Notes under the pieces: model-generated
Database searches by the model: none
Seen by the model: the letters and a program-made list of their open reading frames with translations, nothing else
What the model was told of the DNA's origin: nothing
Shown: positions 12,373 through 24,266 of the stretch, one piece after another
How the letters are laid out: every line of letters starts with the position of its first letter
How positions within the stretch are numbered: the first letter of the stretch is position 1
From: Calliphora vicina
Lineage: Eukaryota; Arthropoda; Insecta; Diptera; Calliphoridae
DNA length: 64,000 nt
NCBI RefSeq assembly: GCF_958450345.1
Contig: NC_088782.1
Span: 102,268,358-102,332,357, forward strand
Direction: 5' to 3'
Program-made: the position numbers and the translations under genes

Positions 12373-12949
12373 AAAAACAAAAAACTATAAAAAAAAAATT
12401 TTTTCTACAATTTTTAATTTACAAGGTGGAACTTTTTTCGAAAAAGTTTAATAACTTTTGCAAGTATAAACCGATTTTAACAACTAGTATCTCGTTTTTG
12501 TCTACAAATTATTGTAGACAAAATTGTCTATAAATTACTGTGCAAAAAAAAATATGGTTTCATAGAAAAAATTCTAGGAATATAGATCTTATACTTACAT
12601 TTTATGAAAGCTTAATTCTTTACCTTACTATAATTGTTTAAAATTTTGAAATCGGTCTAAAAATGTGTGAGTTAGAGGTACTAAAGTACTACGATCTATC
12701 CTAAAACAGTTTTTTCAAAATAACTAAAAATTTTGAGGGTGTTTCAAAATCTTTGAAAACGGTTTTAGTATGTCCTCACCTAGGCCTACAACCTCCACTA
12801 GGTGGCTTTTCAAGTTCTGACAAAATGTGTCATTTGGTAGCAGTGTTATTTTTGGAAAAAAAAAATTGGAAAAAAACTTTTTTAAAAAACAATTTCGAGA
12901 AGAAAAAATTTTAAAATCTTTTTTATAAAAAAATTTTGAAAAAAAAATT
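12373..12949 (-). repeat. Dispersed repeat E, right (inverted) arm
   Basis: The reverse complement of 12721-12860 aligns with 10021-10160 through GACCTAG, GAGGTT/TAGGTT, AAACACCCTCAAA and the AAAAAACNGTTTT stretch. It is more diverged than the central element, so element A inserted into it or was captured. Confidence 0.55.
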
Positions 12950-13044
12950 AAATTTGGTTTACCTAAAAATATTTTTAAGTATAATTTGGTGAAGGGTATC
13001 TATGATTCGGCACAGCCAAATATACCTACCTCTCTTACTATTTT
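12950..13044. mobile_element. Terminal fragment of mini-me-like family C
   Basis: TTTACCTAAAAATATTTTTA, TTTGGTGAAGGGTATCTATG and GATTCGGCACAGCC match the ends at 1-102 and 36120-36216. The hairpin is partly eroded. Confidence 0.65.
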
Positions 13045-13610
13045 TTAAACACTGGTGTAAAACGGTAGCAATGTATTGAAGTAAGTAAAATTTTGGCACT
13101 TCTGAGGTGAATAAAATTTCACTATGATTCTGACAAGCAGCTAACTAAAAATTTAAATTAAAAAAATTTAAATAATTTTTAAATAAAAAACAAATGGAAA
13201 GGTGGCTGGCTACCTGCTAAAAATAAAATAAAAATTATGGAGCAAACAAGTTATCATTTCACACAGCTGAAACATGAAAATTTTCCCCACAAGGAACTAT
13301 TTTTTACCATAGTACTTTGCTATCATTTCACATACGCCCTTCAATTCAATATTTCTGAAATAATGTCAATAACCGCATTTTAAAATCGCTATAACTTTTG
13401 TACACATTCGACAAACCATCGCCATAGAAAAAAATTAAAAAAAACTCGATTACTTGTCATTTATTTAAAAGGTATAAAAGTACTATAGTAAGGTCTTTAC
13501 CCGTTTTCACTCTTTAGCGTTTGAATTACAAAAGGTATAAAGCTCTTGTATGCTATTTTTTTAATATTTATATACAAATTTGTAACATTACTAGTTAAGA
13601 TTGTAATAAG

Positions 13611-14440
13611 CAGGGAAACCGAAAATAAAAAGTGTTTTAGGCGCAGTAAAAACTTTAAAATATGCTCTTAAAATTTAAAAAATATGCTTTTAAAAAAACA
13701 AAATTTTACATTATTTTTAAGCAAAAAAATATACTTTTAATTAAAAAAAGTCAATACAATTCATTTCTAAAAAGGTAAAGTAACATAAAATATACAAAAA
13801 TAACATGAACTAAAACAAGTATGACAAAAAATAAATACAAAATAAAAACAATAAGTTATGAAAAGGCCTCGAGAGGTATTTTTTTTATATAAATATAATA
13901 TAATAAAATTACAAAATATTGACTTAAATTTTCAAATAAAAATCGTTGTCTATTGGATCTGAAAACATTTTTATACATAGAAAATGTTCTTTCGACATCA
14001 ACTGATGTTATAGGAGCATATTTAAAAGACAATATTTCTTTAACACTTAGAACAGTTAAGTTTGAATTAGAACTAAAATTTGATATTTAGATGGCGTTAT
14101 TATTAAAATAGTGCTTATTTTATATTAAAAAAATCCATCTATTTTTCAATTTTGAATTTTTAACTATGGAAGTAAAAACCTGTAACACAACAGCGAAAAA
14201 TAAGTAAGACAAAATTTGTTTTTGATAAAGTCAAAATATGCTATTAAACAGTAAAATATGTTCTAAAAACGCAAAAATATGCTCTTAAAACAAATATATG
14301 CAAAAATATGTATTTAATAGTAAAATATGCAAACATATGCCCCACCAAATCGATGCCAAAATTCTTAAATAGTTCTGAAACGTGTAAATATCTTATCCAT
14401 GTGCATTAGACTCATGCATTTTCATATTTTAGTTTCCCTG
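13611..14440. mobile_element. Non-autonomous hAT element, 830 bp, perfect 8-bp TSD
   Basis: Termini CAGGGAAACC and AGTTTCCCTG are inverted (CAGGGAAAC shared, then similar AAAAT). They are flanked on both sides by GTAATAAG (13603-13610 and 14441-14448). CAGGG fits the hAT end rule YAGNG. The interior is non-coding and dense in the word AAAATATGC near both ends, typical of hAT subterminal transposase-binding repeats. Confidence 0.88.
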
Positions 14441-14448
14441 GTAATAAG

Positions 14449-17120
14449 GTTACCAATTTTAGTAGTTTTTAACTTGTTTAAGGAAAAAAAATATATAATT
14501 TCGTTAAATCAATTCCTAGAGTCTCTAACTACAATGAAACACAGTAAAGTTAATCTTTTAAAAATGTATATAGATCGATATATTCATAAAACAAATAATT
14601 TCATTATTAATTCATAATAGTAAAAACATTTAACATGAAGTATGTGCGTAAGTATTTATCACACTGTCACTATTGCCTTTTGATGAATGTCCTAAAAATT
14701 AACTAAAAACACATGCATGCATGAATGAACAAGCACTTGCTCATACGATATATTGATAATTTAGGCCTACGCACAAATGTGGGTTATTAAACCAGAACAA
14801 TAGTCAACACCTTTCCATGTGGTTAACACCACTTTCAAAATCTATTTTTATCATAAATCTACTGGTACGTTACAAAATGAATGAAAAACTTACTTGCTAA
14901 TTAACAAGGTTTTGTCCGATAATTACGATTGCAATTCGTTTGTCATTGTATGGTTTATTTGATAAATTATAAAATGACAAATAAATAAATAAATATAATA
15001 TGTGGTCTGGAAGCAGGCTTACTAAGTGTATTACAATATACAAGTTGTAGGTGTTATACAAAGTTTAAAAAAATTTGATTCGGGACATAAAGCCCACAGC
15101 AATAAAGTTTCATATATTTATTTTACAGGTTCTAAATTTAATAAAATTGTTTTTTTTAATTCAGATTGCATCTGCATCTGAATAATATTATTTAACGAAT
15201 TATAGCCATGTTTATTTTTCAGTTCATTTCCTTATGAAAAATCGATTTTTGGTTGCAAATATAAGTGATCATAGATCATTTTTGGTTGGAAATATTACAG
15301 GTTATCCTTTTAAATTTTGGGCTTATAAGCTCGTTTTTATTTAAGTTAATTTGGACCGATCGATAATAAACTTGGTAGTACGAGTTCAGCTTATATACAA
15401 CTTTTTTTATATAAACAGTTTTTCTTCGAAATCTCGGTTTTTTGCGAACCATTTAATTTAAACTGTTGATTTTCGTTTAACCGGTTTAACCGATTTTTAT
15501 CACTCAGTTAACCGGTTTTTAATATTTGGTACTAAAATTAATAAATCTCATGTTTTTGTGCATTTTTTATATTCATTGTATACACATTATTGGTCTGATT
15601 TGAAACCTTACAATACAAACCTTTTTAGATTAATATTTTTAAGAATTACAATGATTCTAAATAGTAGAGGACAATGAGTTTACTGAAAAACTTTATCAGA
15701 ATAAATTCCGCATAGTTCTAAAAGTTAAGCTAAATGATAATAATGATTCATTATAAACTTAGGGATGATTTTACCAAACGTTAAATTGAATTTGATGTAC
15801 ATACCTTCTTTCAATAAATTTGACTTCATTAATGTGTTTTGTTCTTAAAATTTAATTTTATTATTCATTTCGTTAGCTTAGTGTACAAAGTCCTTTTCAG
15901 AAATATAATGAAGTTTTATTAATTATTTGGTATGATTTATAATGACAAATAATCACAGCTAAGAAGAAGTGCATTTGCATTTTATAGGTCCTTTTTGGGA
16001 CTTGTAGCATTTTCTGTTTCATATCAGAAAGTCGAGGTGACAATAAATTTTAAAATTATCAAATATTTGATTAAAAAATCAATTTTTTGGTTGAAATTTA
16101 ATGAATAAACCAATAATTAAAACAAGTATTATATACATATTTAGTAATATGTATATTTATACTCAATTCCATTTGACTGAGATAATAATTTTTAAATTTT
16201 TATAATATAAAATGGACTTACCACTTTTGTATATTTATAGTTTTTTTTTTTAAAAAAGGGCCCATTTAAAAAAAAAAAGTTAGATTTTGCATGTTTTGAG
16301 TTACAAAACATTTTTTTGATAGATATCGAACTCGCATCCCACTAAGCGACCACATAGGTCCTGAAGGAAAATATCTAAGCTTTATTTAAAAAAAGGCCCA
16401 TTTTGAAAAAAAAGTCAAAAAAGTTTTTGATTTCGGGAAAATAATATTAAATTATTTTATTTTTTTTTTAAATATTTTTTTTTCGAAAGATTAAAGAAAT
16501 AGCTATCTAAACTATTTGGGACACATTTTGCTAAGAATAATAGTTAATAAGTTACATGGATGAGAGAAATCACATGCTTGGCCAAAATGTCAAATTTTGA
16601 CCCCCTCTAACTCCGAGAGTTGTTGACCGATCTTGTTGAAAAATTGTGTCTGAATTATGTACTATCCAATAGGTCTAACCTTGGTGCACATCGATTTTAA
16701 AAGTTGGTTCACTTGACATGAAATCCCACATATGTATATGAGTTAAATATTAATCATACGCCTAGTATTCTTTTTTTAATTTTTCCCAAAATTATGCTAC
16801 ATAATTACTACTCAAAAGTATGTGCTTACGGGGGACGTATACTTATTATCAGAATTAAATAGTTATCATACGTTTTAAATATAAGTAGGTACAACCCAAA
16901 AAGTATGCAATGGTTATTTAGTTTGAGGAATTTAAAATTTAATCTGGTAACGTATGAGGAATACTACATAATAAAATTAATAAAGTATACATACATATGT
17001 ATATGAAAAATAATATGTATGACGGTTAACCGATGTTTTCGATGTCGATTAACCGAAAAACCGGTTTTCTAGAAAAGGCCAATTTACGATTAACCGACAA
17101 ACCGGTTTTTTAAAAAGTAG
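14449..17120. other. AT-rich stretch with AACCGGTT arrays at about 15465-15525 and 17015-17115
   Basis: No gene is visible. TTAACCGGTTTAACCG-type words cluster at two places 1.5 kb apart and could be the subterminal zones of another DNA element. I could not place exact ends or a target duplication. The intervening sequence shows nothing recognisable. Confidence 0.45.
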
Positions 17121-17263
17121 GTTTTTTTTTAAAAACACTAGTCTAGATCCAACAAAACCCCAACTAGATACGAATCTGCTATTCGTTATAGTGATGGTAA
17201 TTGGGATGGGTCCCATAAAGATAAAGCCGAAGTTTTTACCGATCACCTCGAAACAGTATTTAA

Positions 17264-19365
17264 CAGGCTTGGGCGATACCAATTACATTTTCCATTAAAT
17301 TACTTTAGGTGTAATTGCAATTGATAATTTCAAATTACAATTACATGTAATTGTAATTGAAGAATTATGATTACAATTACTGGTAATTGTAATTGCGATT
17401 TTTCAATTACAATTACATGTAATTGTAATTTGAAAAATTCTATTACAATTAACAGTAATTGTAATTGAAAAATGGCAATTACAATTACCAGTAATTGTAA
17501 TTGACAGAAAAAGCATATGTAATTTATTAAAAAGTAATTTAATTACTTTAAATTCAATTACATTTATAAATATTAAACCGGTTTAAAGTTTTTTTCATCT
17601 TTGTAAACTCGACCGGTTTCAGGTTTCTTTAACGGTCTTAATGAAATATGTTTTTTTAAAGCTCATTTAAACATATTTTTAAAAACTTTGATACTATTTT
17701 TAAAAATATTATTTCGTCAAAGATATAAAATAATTGCATAAAGAATTAAAAAATGTAAAATTTTCGATTCTTAAGGACCTGCATAAATATCTAAAAAATA
17801 TTAATATTGAACAAAAATTCCATACCTATCCGTAATTTATATTTGCAAATCATACTACAGGATTTTGTGAATATAGTCCATATTTGGCTATACCTCCCAT
17901 ATAAGGTCAACTCCCGAATAAGATCGTAATAAATTTCTTACAAATATAGTTATCAAGTTGAAATTCGAAACAAAAAAATTCAATATATATAAAAATCACT
18001 GTACTCAATTTTATGAAGATAAATTATCGTCATAGCCTTCGCATGAGAAACATTTCCGGAAAACTCATTAACCTTCACAAATCTCCAAAATAGATTCTTA
18101 CTAAACCAATTAGGTCATAGCCCCACATATGACCCTCAACCCAAAAATACATTAACGCACATTTATATCGATAAAAAATTTAACAGAAATCAGTTTCAAG
18201 TAGACAGAAATCATACTATTTGATTTTGAGACTATGGGTTCATAATTATATATTGCACGTATATAAGGCTCATATCTGGAAAATTCATTAAACGCGAATA
18301 TATGTATATTAAAATTTCCGTATGCAAAATTTTGAACTATGTCTAAATATATTTGTATACCCTTTTTTATAATCGGATACTTCACTTGAATTATATATAA
18401 TTATTTTACATTCAAAATTAAATAACTTCTGCGCAAAATAGTATTTTTAACAATTGTTATATTATTTCATATATTTATTTAATAGTATTTCAATGACATT
18501 TTCTCAATCCTCATACATAATAGGATCTTTATACCAATGTAAATTCTATAATTCTCATCATATTTCGGTGGAGGGTATTTCAGACTCGGCACGGCCGAAT
18601 ATAGTACTCTTACTTGTTTTTAAATGTAAATCATAACTTACAAATTTATTTCGTTTTAAAAATAGTTTGTTAATTTTGTTCAATAGTCATATTTCAAAAA
18701 TGGTCAATATGTTAGTTCTGAGAAGTAAATGTTTTAATTTAGAGGGATATAAAATGATATGAAGTTGGAGTTTCGAGTTAATACGTCTTGAAATGAGTAG
18801 AATGTATACTTTGAATTTCAGAGAATTCGAAGTTGCTAAAAATCCATATACATATGTACTTCGAAAAAATTTAAAAATTATTGTTTACAAACTATACTTA
18901 TATAAAGATTTTCAATCTTTGTTGGGAAACTGAAGACTAATTTAATTAATCGAGTATGCATCAGTAGATATGTATGTATAATATACTGGTCTTCGGCATT
19001 CTACTGCACACTATAAAAATAAGTAATAGGTAACTTCTGTAATTTTATATTTTTTTAATAATAAATACTTTGAAAGTAATCATTACATAGTTTTAGTCAT
19101 ATTACTATTACTTTTACTTAATTTTGTAATTGTAATTGACATTTTTCAATTACAATTACATGTAATTGTAATGTAAAATTTTGCAATTATAATTACTTGT
19201 AATTGTAATTGAAAAATTCAATTACAATTACATGTAATTGTAATGTGCTATTGGTCAATTACACATTACAAGTAATTGTAATTGCAAAAATCCAATTACA
19301 ATTACAAGGTAATGGTAATGTACCAGTAATATATTACACAATGTAATCATTACCGCCCAAGCCTG
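17264..19365. mobile_element. hAT-type element, 2102 bp, with palindromic subterminal arrays
   Basis: Both ends begin CAGGCTTGGGCG, and GTATTTAA is duplicated exactly on each side (17256-17263, 19366-19373). Removing the element and one duplication joins the two halves of the LINE. Each end carries an array of the palindrome CAATTACAATTAC/GTAATTGTAATTG (17320-17515 and 19125-19325). No transposase is present. The middle contains a truncated family A element (17858-18618). Confidence 0.92.
17858..18618 (-). mobile_element. Truncated family A element nested in the hAT
   Basis: The inverted 5' end is intact to the eye: GGTGGAGGGTATTTCAGACT, CGGCACGGCCGAA, TAGTACTCTTACTTGTTTTT. Internal 150-bp units follow, but the 3' half with the GTCY run is missing. 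Confidence 0.75.
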
Positions 19366-20536
19366 GTATTTAAGCCTAATATTTCTAGTTCAGGTATTAC
19401 TTTACAAGCTGTTGACGACCTTGTTGTTACCCCAATGAAAAATCGATTCTCGTGCTTAACTTCAGCAATAAAAAACTGAAAACAAATAAAGCCCCTGGCA
19501 TGGACAAAATTTCAGGAAAAAGTGATTCGTGAGCTACCAACATATGCCCTTAAACTACTTTTATTCATTTTCAATTCCATTTTACGAACTGGTTTCTACC
19601 CTTAATCATTGAAAAATCTTAAGCCAGGTAAGGATGTTTGCCAAGTGTCATCTTATCGCCCGATAAGCCTACTTTAATTTTTTTAAACTCATTGAACCCA
19701 TATCTAAACTAGCATGATGAGCTTTTATATAAAATAGGCTCCTTGTTACCACAAAATACCCACAAGTTACTGCGAAATTATTTATTAGATCGTTCGTTTG
19801 TAGTAAATTATAAACACCACACCTCTGACTCAAGAAAAATAGCAGCAGGAGTTCCCGAAGGCAGTGTACTTGGTCCTCTCACATATATACTTTATACTTC
19901 AGATATGCCCACAAATAACCTGATACACATGTCAACTTTTGCAGACGATACAGCGTTTATAAGCGTACATAAAAATCCAGTAATTTCTTCTAGTTGTCTG
20001 TAGGTTTATATTAAAGATCTCGAAATATGGCTCAACAAATGCAAAATAAAAGTTAATTCAACAAAGTGCGTGTTACTTTCACCTTGAGAAACTGTCCCAA
20101 ACTAATGAAAAATAACATCGATATCCCCGAGCAAAATCATATAAAATATCCTGGTATACACCTTGATCGTCGCCTTACGTGGTCTCCACATATTGAATCC
20201 AAATCCACACAACTTAAACATAAAACATTACAACTTCAGTGGCTTCTTTGTAACCATTCTGCTCTTAACCTAAACAATAAGATTCTACTCAACAAAGCTA
20301 TTATTAAGCCAATACAACAGCTTCTGCTTCTAATATAGATAAATTACAAAGACGACAAAATAAAACATTGCGACTAATATTTCATTTGTTGGCGACGAAA
20401 TAAAAACCTTATGCTCCAGATATGGCAATAGTCCCTGAAAATTAATAGTTAATTTAAGATTTTAATAATTATTGTTATTTTATTGAATAAGAAAGATCAA
20501 ATAAATTAATTCGAAGTTTAAAAAAAAATAAAATGG

Positions 20537-20796
20537 GCCCTAGAAATGATCCAGGGTCGGCGCTATGGGATCCAGGGGGCTCAAAGAAAGGTACCTTCAA
20601 CATGTAAAATTTTTAAACATGTGGAATTTGTTTTGTTTCCCATCCTAGGTCCCCGTCTAGGTCTTGAAAAAACATTGTGCTATTTATCTCTTATAATTTC
20701 CGAGTTATAGACACTTCAAAATTGAAATTTTTAAAATTTTGTTCCTGGATCATTTGTAGAGTCCGTTTTAATAACATAAACTTGAATAATCTTTGG
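20537..20796 (+). repeat. Dispersed repeat E fragment, host of the next hAT element
   Basis: GGTCGGCGCTATGGGATCC, GGGCTCAAAGAAAGGTACCT and GTGCTATTTATCTCTT match 49560-49740. The sequence resumes after the hAT at 25513 and ends with a family B-type 3' end at about 25590-25678 (CCCCACTATGGTGGTGTAAG). Confidence 0.7.
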
Positions 20797-20979
20797 TAGA
20801 GTTGTGTAGCTCATGAATGACCTAGTTCAATTGAGCTATTCACTCAACTGAGCGAAGTGAATCATTCATCATACTGAGCGTTTTCAGCTCAGCACTGAGC
20901 GTTTTCAACTGAGCGGTTTTGTTTTATGCTCATTTTTCTTTCAGTACTCATGAAAGAGCTGCACAAGCACATTCATTTG

Positions 20980-21742
20980 CAAGGTTGCCAATTTAGCCAT
21001 TTTCCGGCTAGATCTAGCGATTTTATTTTCATTTAGCCATAAAAAAATGGCTAGAATTAATCTAGCCGGAAGATCTAGCCATTTTATTTTGTCTTAGCCT
21101 TTTTTATTTTATACTTATCTTGAGCATTTTTGGAATTTTTTAAAAATAAAACAGTATTTTTTATCAAATGACAAAGAAACAGTCTTTTTAAACAAATTCG
21201 TCTGTTGATGATTTGATGAGAATATTATTGGTTTTATGAAAACAGGCTTCGAAATTGTTTCCAAAGCAAACACATGAGGCATATTCAAAAATCAATTTTA
21301 CATTTCTTCAATGGATCCGATTTTGAATGTAAGTGCCCAAAAATATGTTTAATTTATCAAAAAGGAAAAAAATATGTTGATATTACAATATTTATCCGCA
21401 TTTTCTCAATCTCTGGTTATTTTTCATCGTGACGATATACTGACAGTTCTCATACAAAAATTCTATTTATTGAAAGTATATCGTTACGAAAAACGATAAC
21501 CGGAGATTGAGAAAGTGGGGGTTAATCTGCTAAACTCCATTAATACGAAGTCGGTAAAAATTATTTTTCAAAACTGTCAGTATAACTATTAGTTAACACA
21601 TAACCAGACTCTGTGGTAATGGGGGCAAGAAATGTAATATTTATGAATTTGTATATTTGTATTATTTTTGGGTTTTAGCCATTTCTAGCCATTTATAATT
21701 CAAAATCTAGCCATTTTCTGAGCTGAAGAGTTGGCAACCTTG
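20980..21742. mobile_element. Nested 763-bp DNA transposon (hAT-like), perfect TSD
   Basis: Inverted ends CAAGGTTGCCAA / TTGGCAACCTTG are flanked by TTCATTTG on both sides (20972-20979, 21743-21750). Subterminal repeats TAGCCATTTT and CTAGATCTAGC occur near both ends. No coding sequence. Confidence 0.88.
21400..21524. repeat. Small foldback inside the 763-bp element
   Basis: TTTCTCAATCTCTGGTTAT at about 21405 pairs with ATAACCGGAGATTGAGAAA at about 21498. Pairing continues inward through CGTNACGATATACT. It is probably a further MITE. The flanks contain TTA, but a target duplication is ambiguous. Confidence 0.65.
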
Positions 21743-21865
21743 TTCATTTGTCATCTCAAAAATTCTGTAACATTCTTTCGCTCACTGAAATTGAAAAGTG
21801 AGTGAGTATTGTGTCCTACAAAAATAAAACGATCATTCGAATGTAGGTTTGTTATGTATGTATAT

Positions 21866-24266
21866 TAGGGTGGCCCCAAAATTTAAGTTGCGGATGTTCC
21901 CACCTAAAATGAAAATTTGATTCATTCTAAGACTATGTTTTGAATTTTGTTCGTCCTGGGGTCAATATTTGGCGAGCTGGATCAAAGGATAAAAAGGTCC
22001 TTTTTTGAGGTTTTTTACATTGTTTCCATATTTCTTCCAAAGGAAGTATATGTAAATTTGGTATCATATGAAAGGTCTTTGAGAGACGCATTCAATTGGT
22101 TAAAAGAAATTTAAAAAAAAAAATTTTAATTAAAAAATTTAAAAAATTTTCGACAAAATTTTATTTTTTTTTAATTTTTTCATAGAATATATTCAAATAC
22201 ATAGATGAAATTTCTTGATCATAAACATCATGTAATTTCACCGAAATGGTTTTTCTCGTTTTTTAAAATTCAGTCCAGTTCAATGTTTATTCAAATTTGT
22301 TTAAACCCAATTTCATCCCTATCTGACAATCTCTGTATACTCAATTCATAGTATATGTAATGGGCATCAAAATAACTCAAATTTTATAAGCTCTCCATCG
22401 ATGTATAATTTCGTATACTTTTTTTGTTACTATACATCGCGCTATAATGGTTATTTTAATGTTATTCCTTTGGAATGTTGTTGTTAATTTTAAGTAACAT
22501 GTGAAAAACTGCTTATTACATATATTTTTACATTGTTTAGTATATTGTTTGCTAAATGAGAAATATTAATTAACAGTTAAAACTTAAAAATATAAATTCA
22601 TAGAAAATATTTTAATATTAACATAATTTTTTCATATATGTATATTTATTTACAAATTCGTTTACATGAGTTTATTCTATTAGCAATATAAGAAGGTCGA
22701 TTTTTTTCGATTACTGATAGCATGGATTGACTGACAAAATGTACAAATCGTTCTGTATTTTGTGAGTGACATAGAAAATCTGAAATTAGTAATATATTAT
22801 TAAAATATCATGCTTTTATACATAATAGCTTAACCAAAGATAAAATAATTTTCTAGTAAAAAGTTTAATTTTATTATCGCGATTTTTATGAGAATTTATA
22901 ATGTTTTACCTGGAATATCTATAATGTTGCTTGAGTCGTTGTATTTCATTAATTGTTCTGTTGAGTAAAATTGAATGCAAGGGGGCTCTGAGAAGGCTAC
23001 CTCTTTCCAATCTATTAAATCCGTGTAGGAATGACAATTAAAATTGAGTGTTGGAATTGTGAATTGACGTAGTATATAATAAATAATAAGTATATAATAA
23101 ATATGTTAAATGTCACAAATATGTAAATTTATAATACTTATAGTTGTACTTAAAAGAGTACATCTATCAACGTTTTATTAAATTTGTTTATCAAAGTTGC
23201 TTATTATCTGTATTAAGATAGATTTCAATTTAAATAAACGCAAAAAAAAAATAAATATTTAGTATGAAAACTATTTTTGTTATAAAAATGATTTGTTATT
23301 ACATTTATTATCTCCCAACCCACACAATCAAGTCTGATATGCCCTTTGAATTTTTCTTTAATAAAATTAAAATAAATAAAATTGGTATTGTTGACAACAG
23401 TGTTCTAAAATGTGTTATGTTGCAATGTATTATTTCCAATCAAAATGTAAAATTTTATTTTTTTGGTTGTTATGCCCTTTTGATTTTAAGGTGACCATAT
23501 ATAAGATTTTTTGTAAAAATTAAAAAAAAAAAAAAAGAGAAAAAATGTTCTCTTAAAATTTTACTAGTTGTCAATGATTTTATACAAATTCTTCATTACT
23601 TTAAAAATAAACGACAAAAAACAACAACATTCAAAAGCAAATTATTATTATGGAATAATGTTTTAGCTTAAATTTAAATATTCGTAGTGTAACAAAAGAA
23701 AAGTATACGAATTTATACATCGATGGAAAGCTTATAAAATTTGAGTTATTTTGATGCCCATTACATATACTATGAATTGAGTACAGAGATTGTCAGATAG
23801 GGATGAAATTAGGTTTAAACAAATTTGAATAAACATTGAACTGGATTGAATTTTAAAAAACGAGAAAAACCATTTCGGTGAAATTACATGATGTTTATGA
23901 TCAAGAAATTTCATCTATGTATTTGAATAAATTCTATGAAAAAATTAAAAAAAACTAAAATTTTGTCGAAAATTTTTAAAATTTTTTAATTCAAAATTTT
24001 TTTTTTTAAATTTCTTTTAACCAATTGAATGCGTCTCTCAAACCCCTTTCATATGATACCAAATTTACATATACTTCCTTTGGAAGAAATATGGAAAAAA
24101 TGTAAAAAACCTCAAAAAAGGACCTTTTTATCCTTTGATCCAGCTCGCCAAATATTGACCCCAGGACGAAAAAACTTCAAAACATTGTCTTAGAATGAAT
24201 CAAATTTTCATTTTAGGCGGGAATATCGATACCTTATTTTTTCTCCATACAAACGGGGCCACCCTA
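21866..24266. mobile_element. hAT-type foldback element with about 570-bp terminal inverted repeats
   Basis: Left arm 21866-22430 and right arm 23689-24266 are nearly identical in inverted orientation, starting TAGGGTGGCCCC. ATGTATAT is duplicated on both sides (21858-21865, 24267-24274). The 1.26 kb centre is AT-rich and non-coding. Similar short open frames in both arms (for example minus 23914-23732) are mirror images, not genes. Confidence 0.92.

Larger units (their letters stand above)
17126..20530 (+). pseudogene. Jockey-type LINE remnant, interrupted by a 2.1 kb hAT element
   Basis: The first piece (17126-17255) ends in the reading HKDKAEVFTDHLETVFN, the linker before LINE reverse transcriptase. 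The second (19374-20530) continues with NKAPGMDKISG, SSYRPISLL, then VPEGSVLGPLTYILYTSD, FADDTAF and GIHLDRRLTWSPHIE. The order is that of Jockey-clade pol. RT motif A (the FLDV..AFD block) is missing because the sequence jumps from PISKLA to LLPQNTHKLLRNYLLDRSF. Stops and frameshifts abound and an A-rich tail lies at 20520-20533. The endonuclease half is absent, as in ordinary 5' truncation. It is not functional. Confidence 0.85.

Noticed and set aside
23732..23914. Open frame of 60 codons, mirrored in the other arm near 22200-22390
   Set aside because: It lies in the inverted arms of a non-coding transposon. It arises from the inverted repeat, not from a gene.
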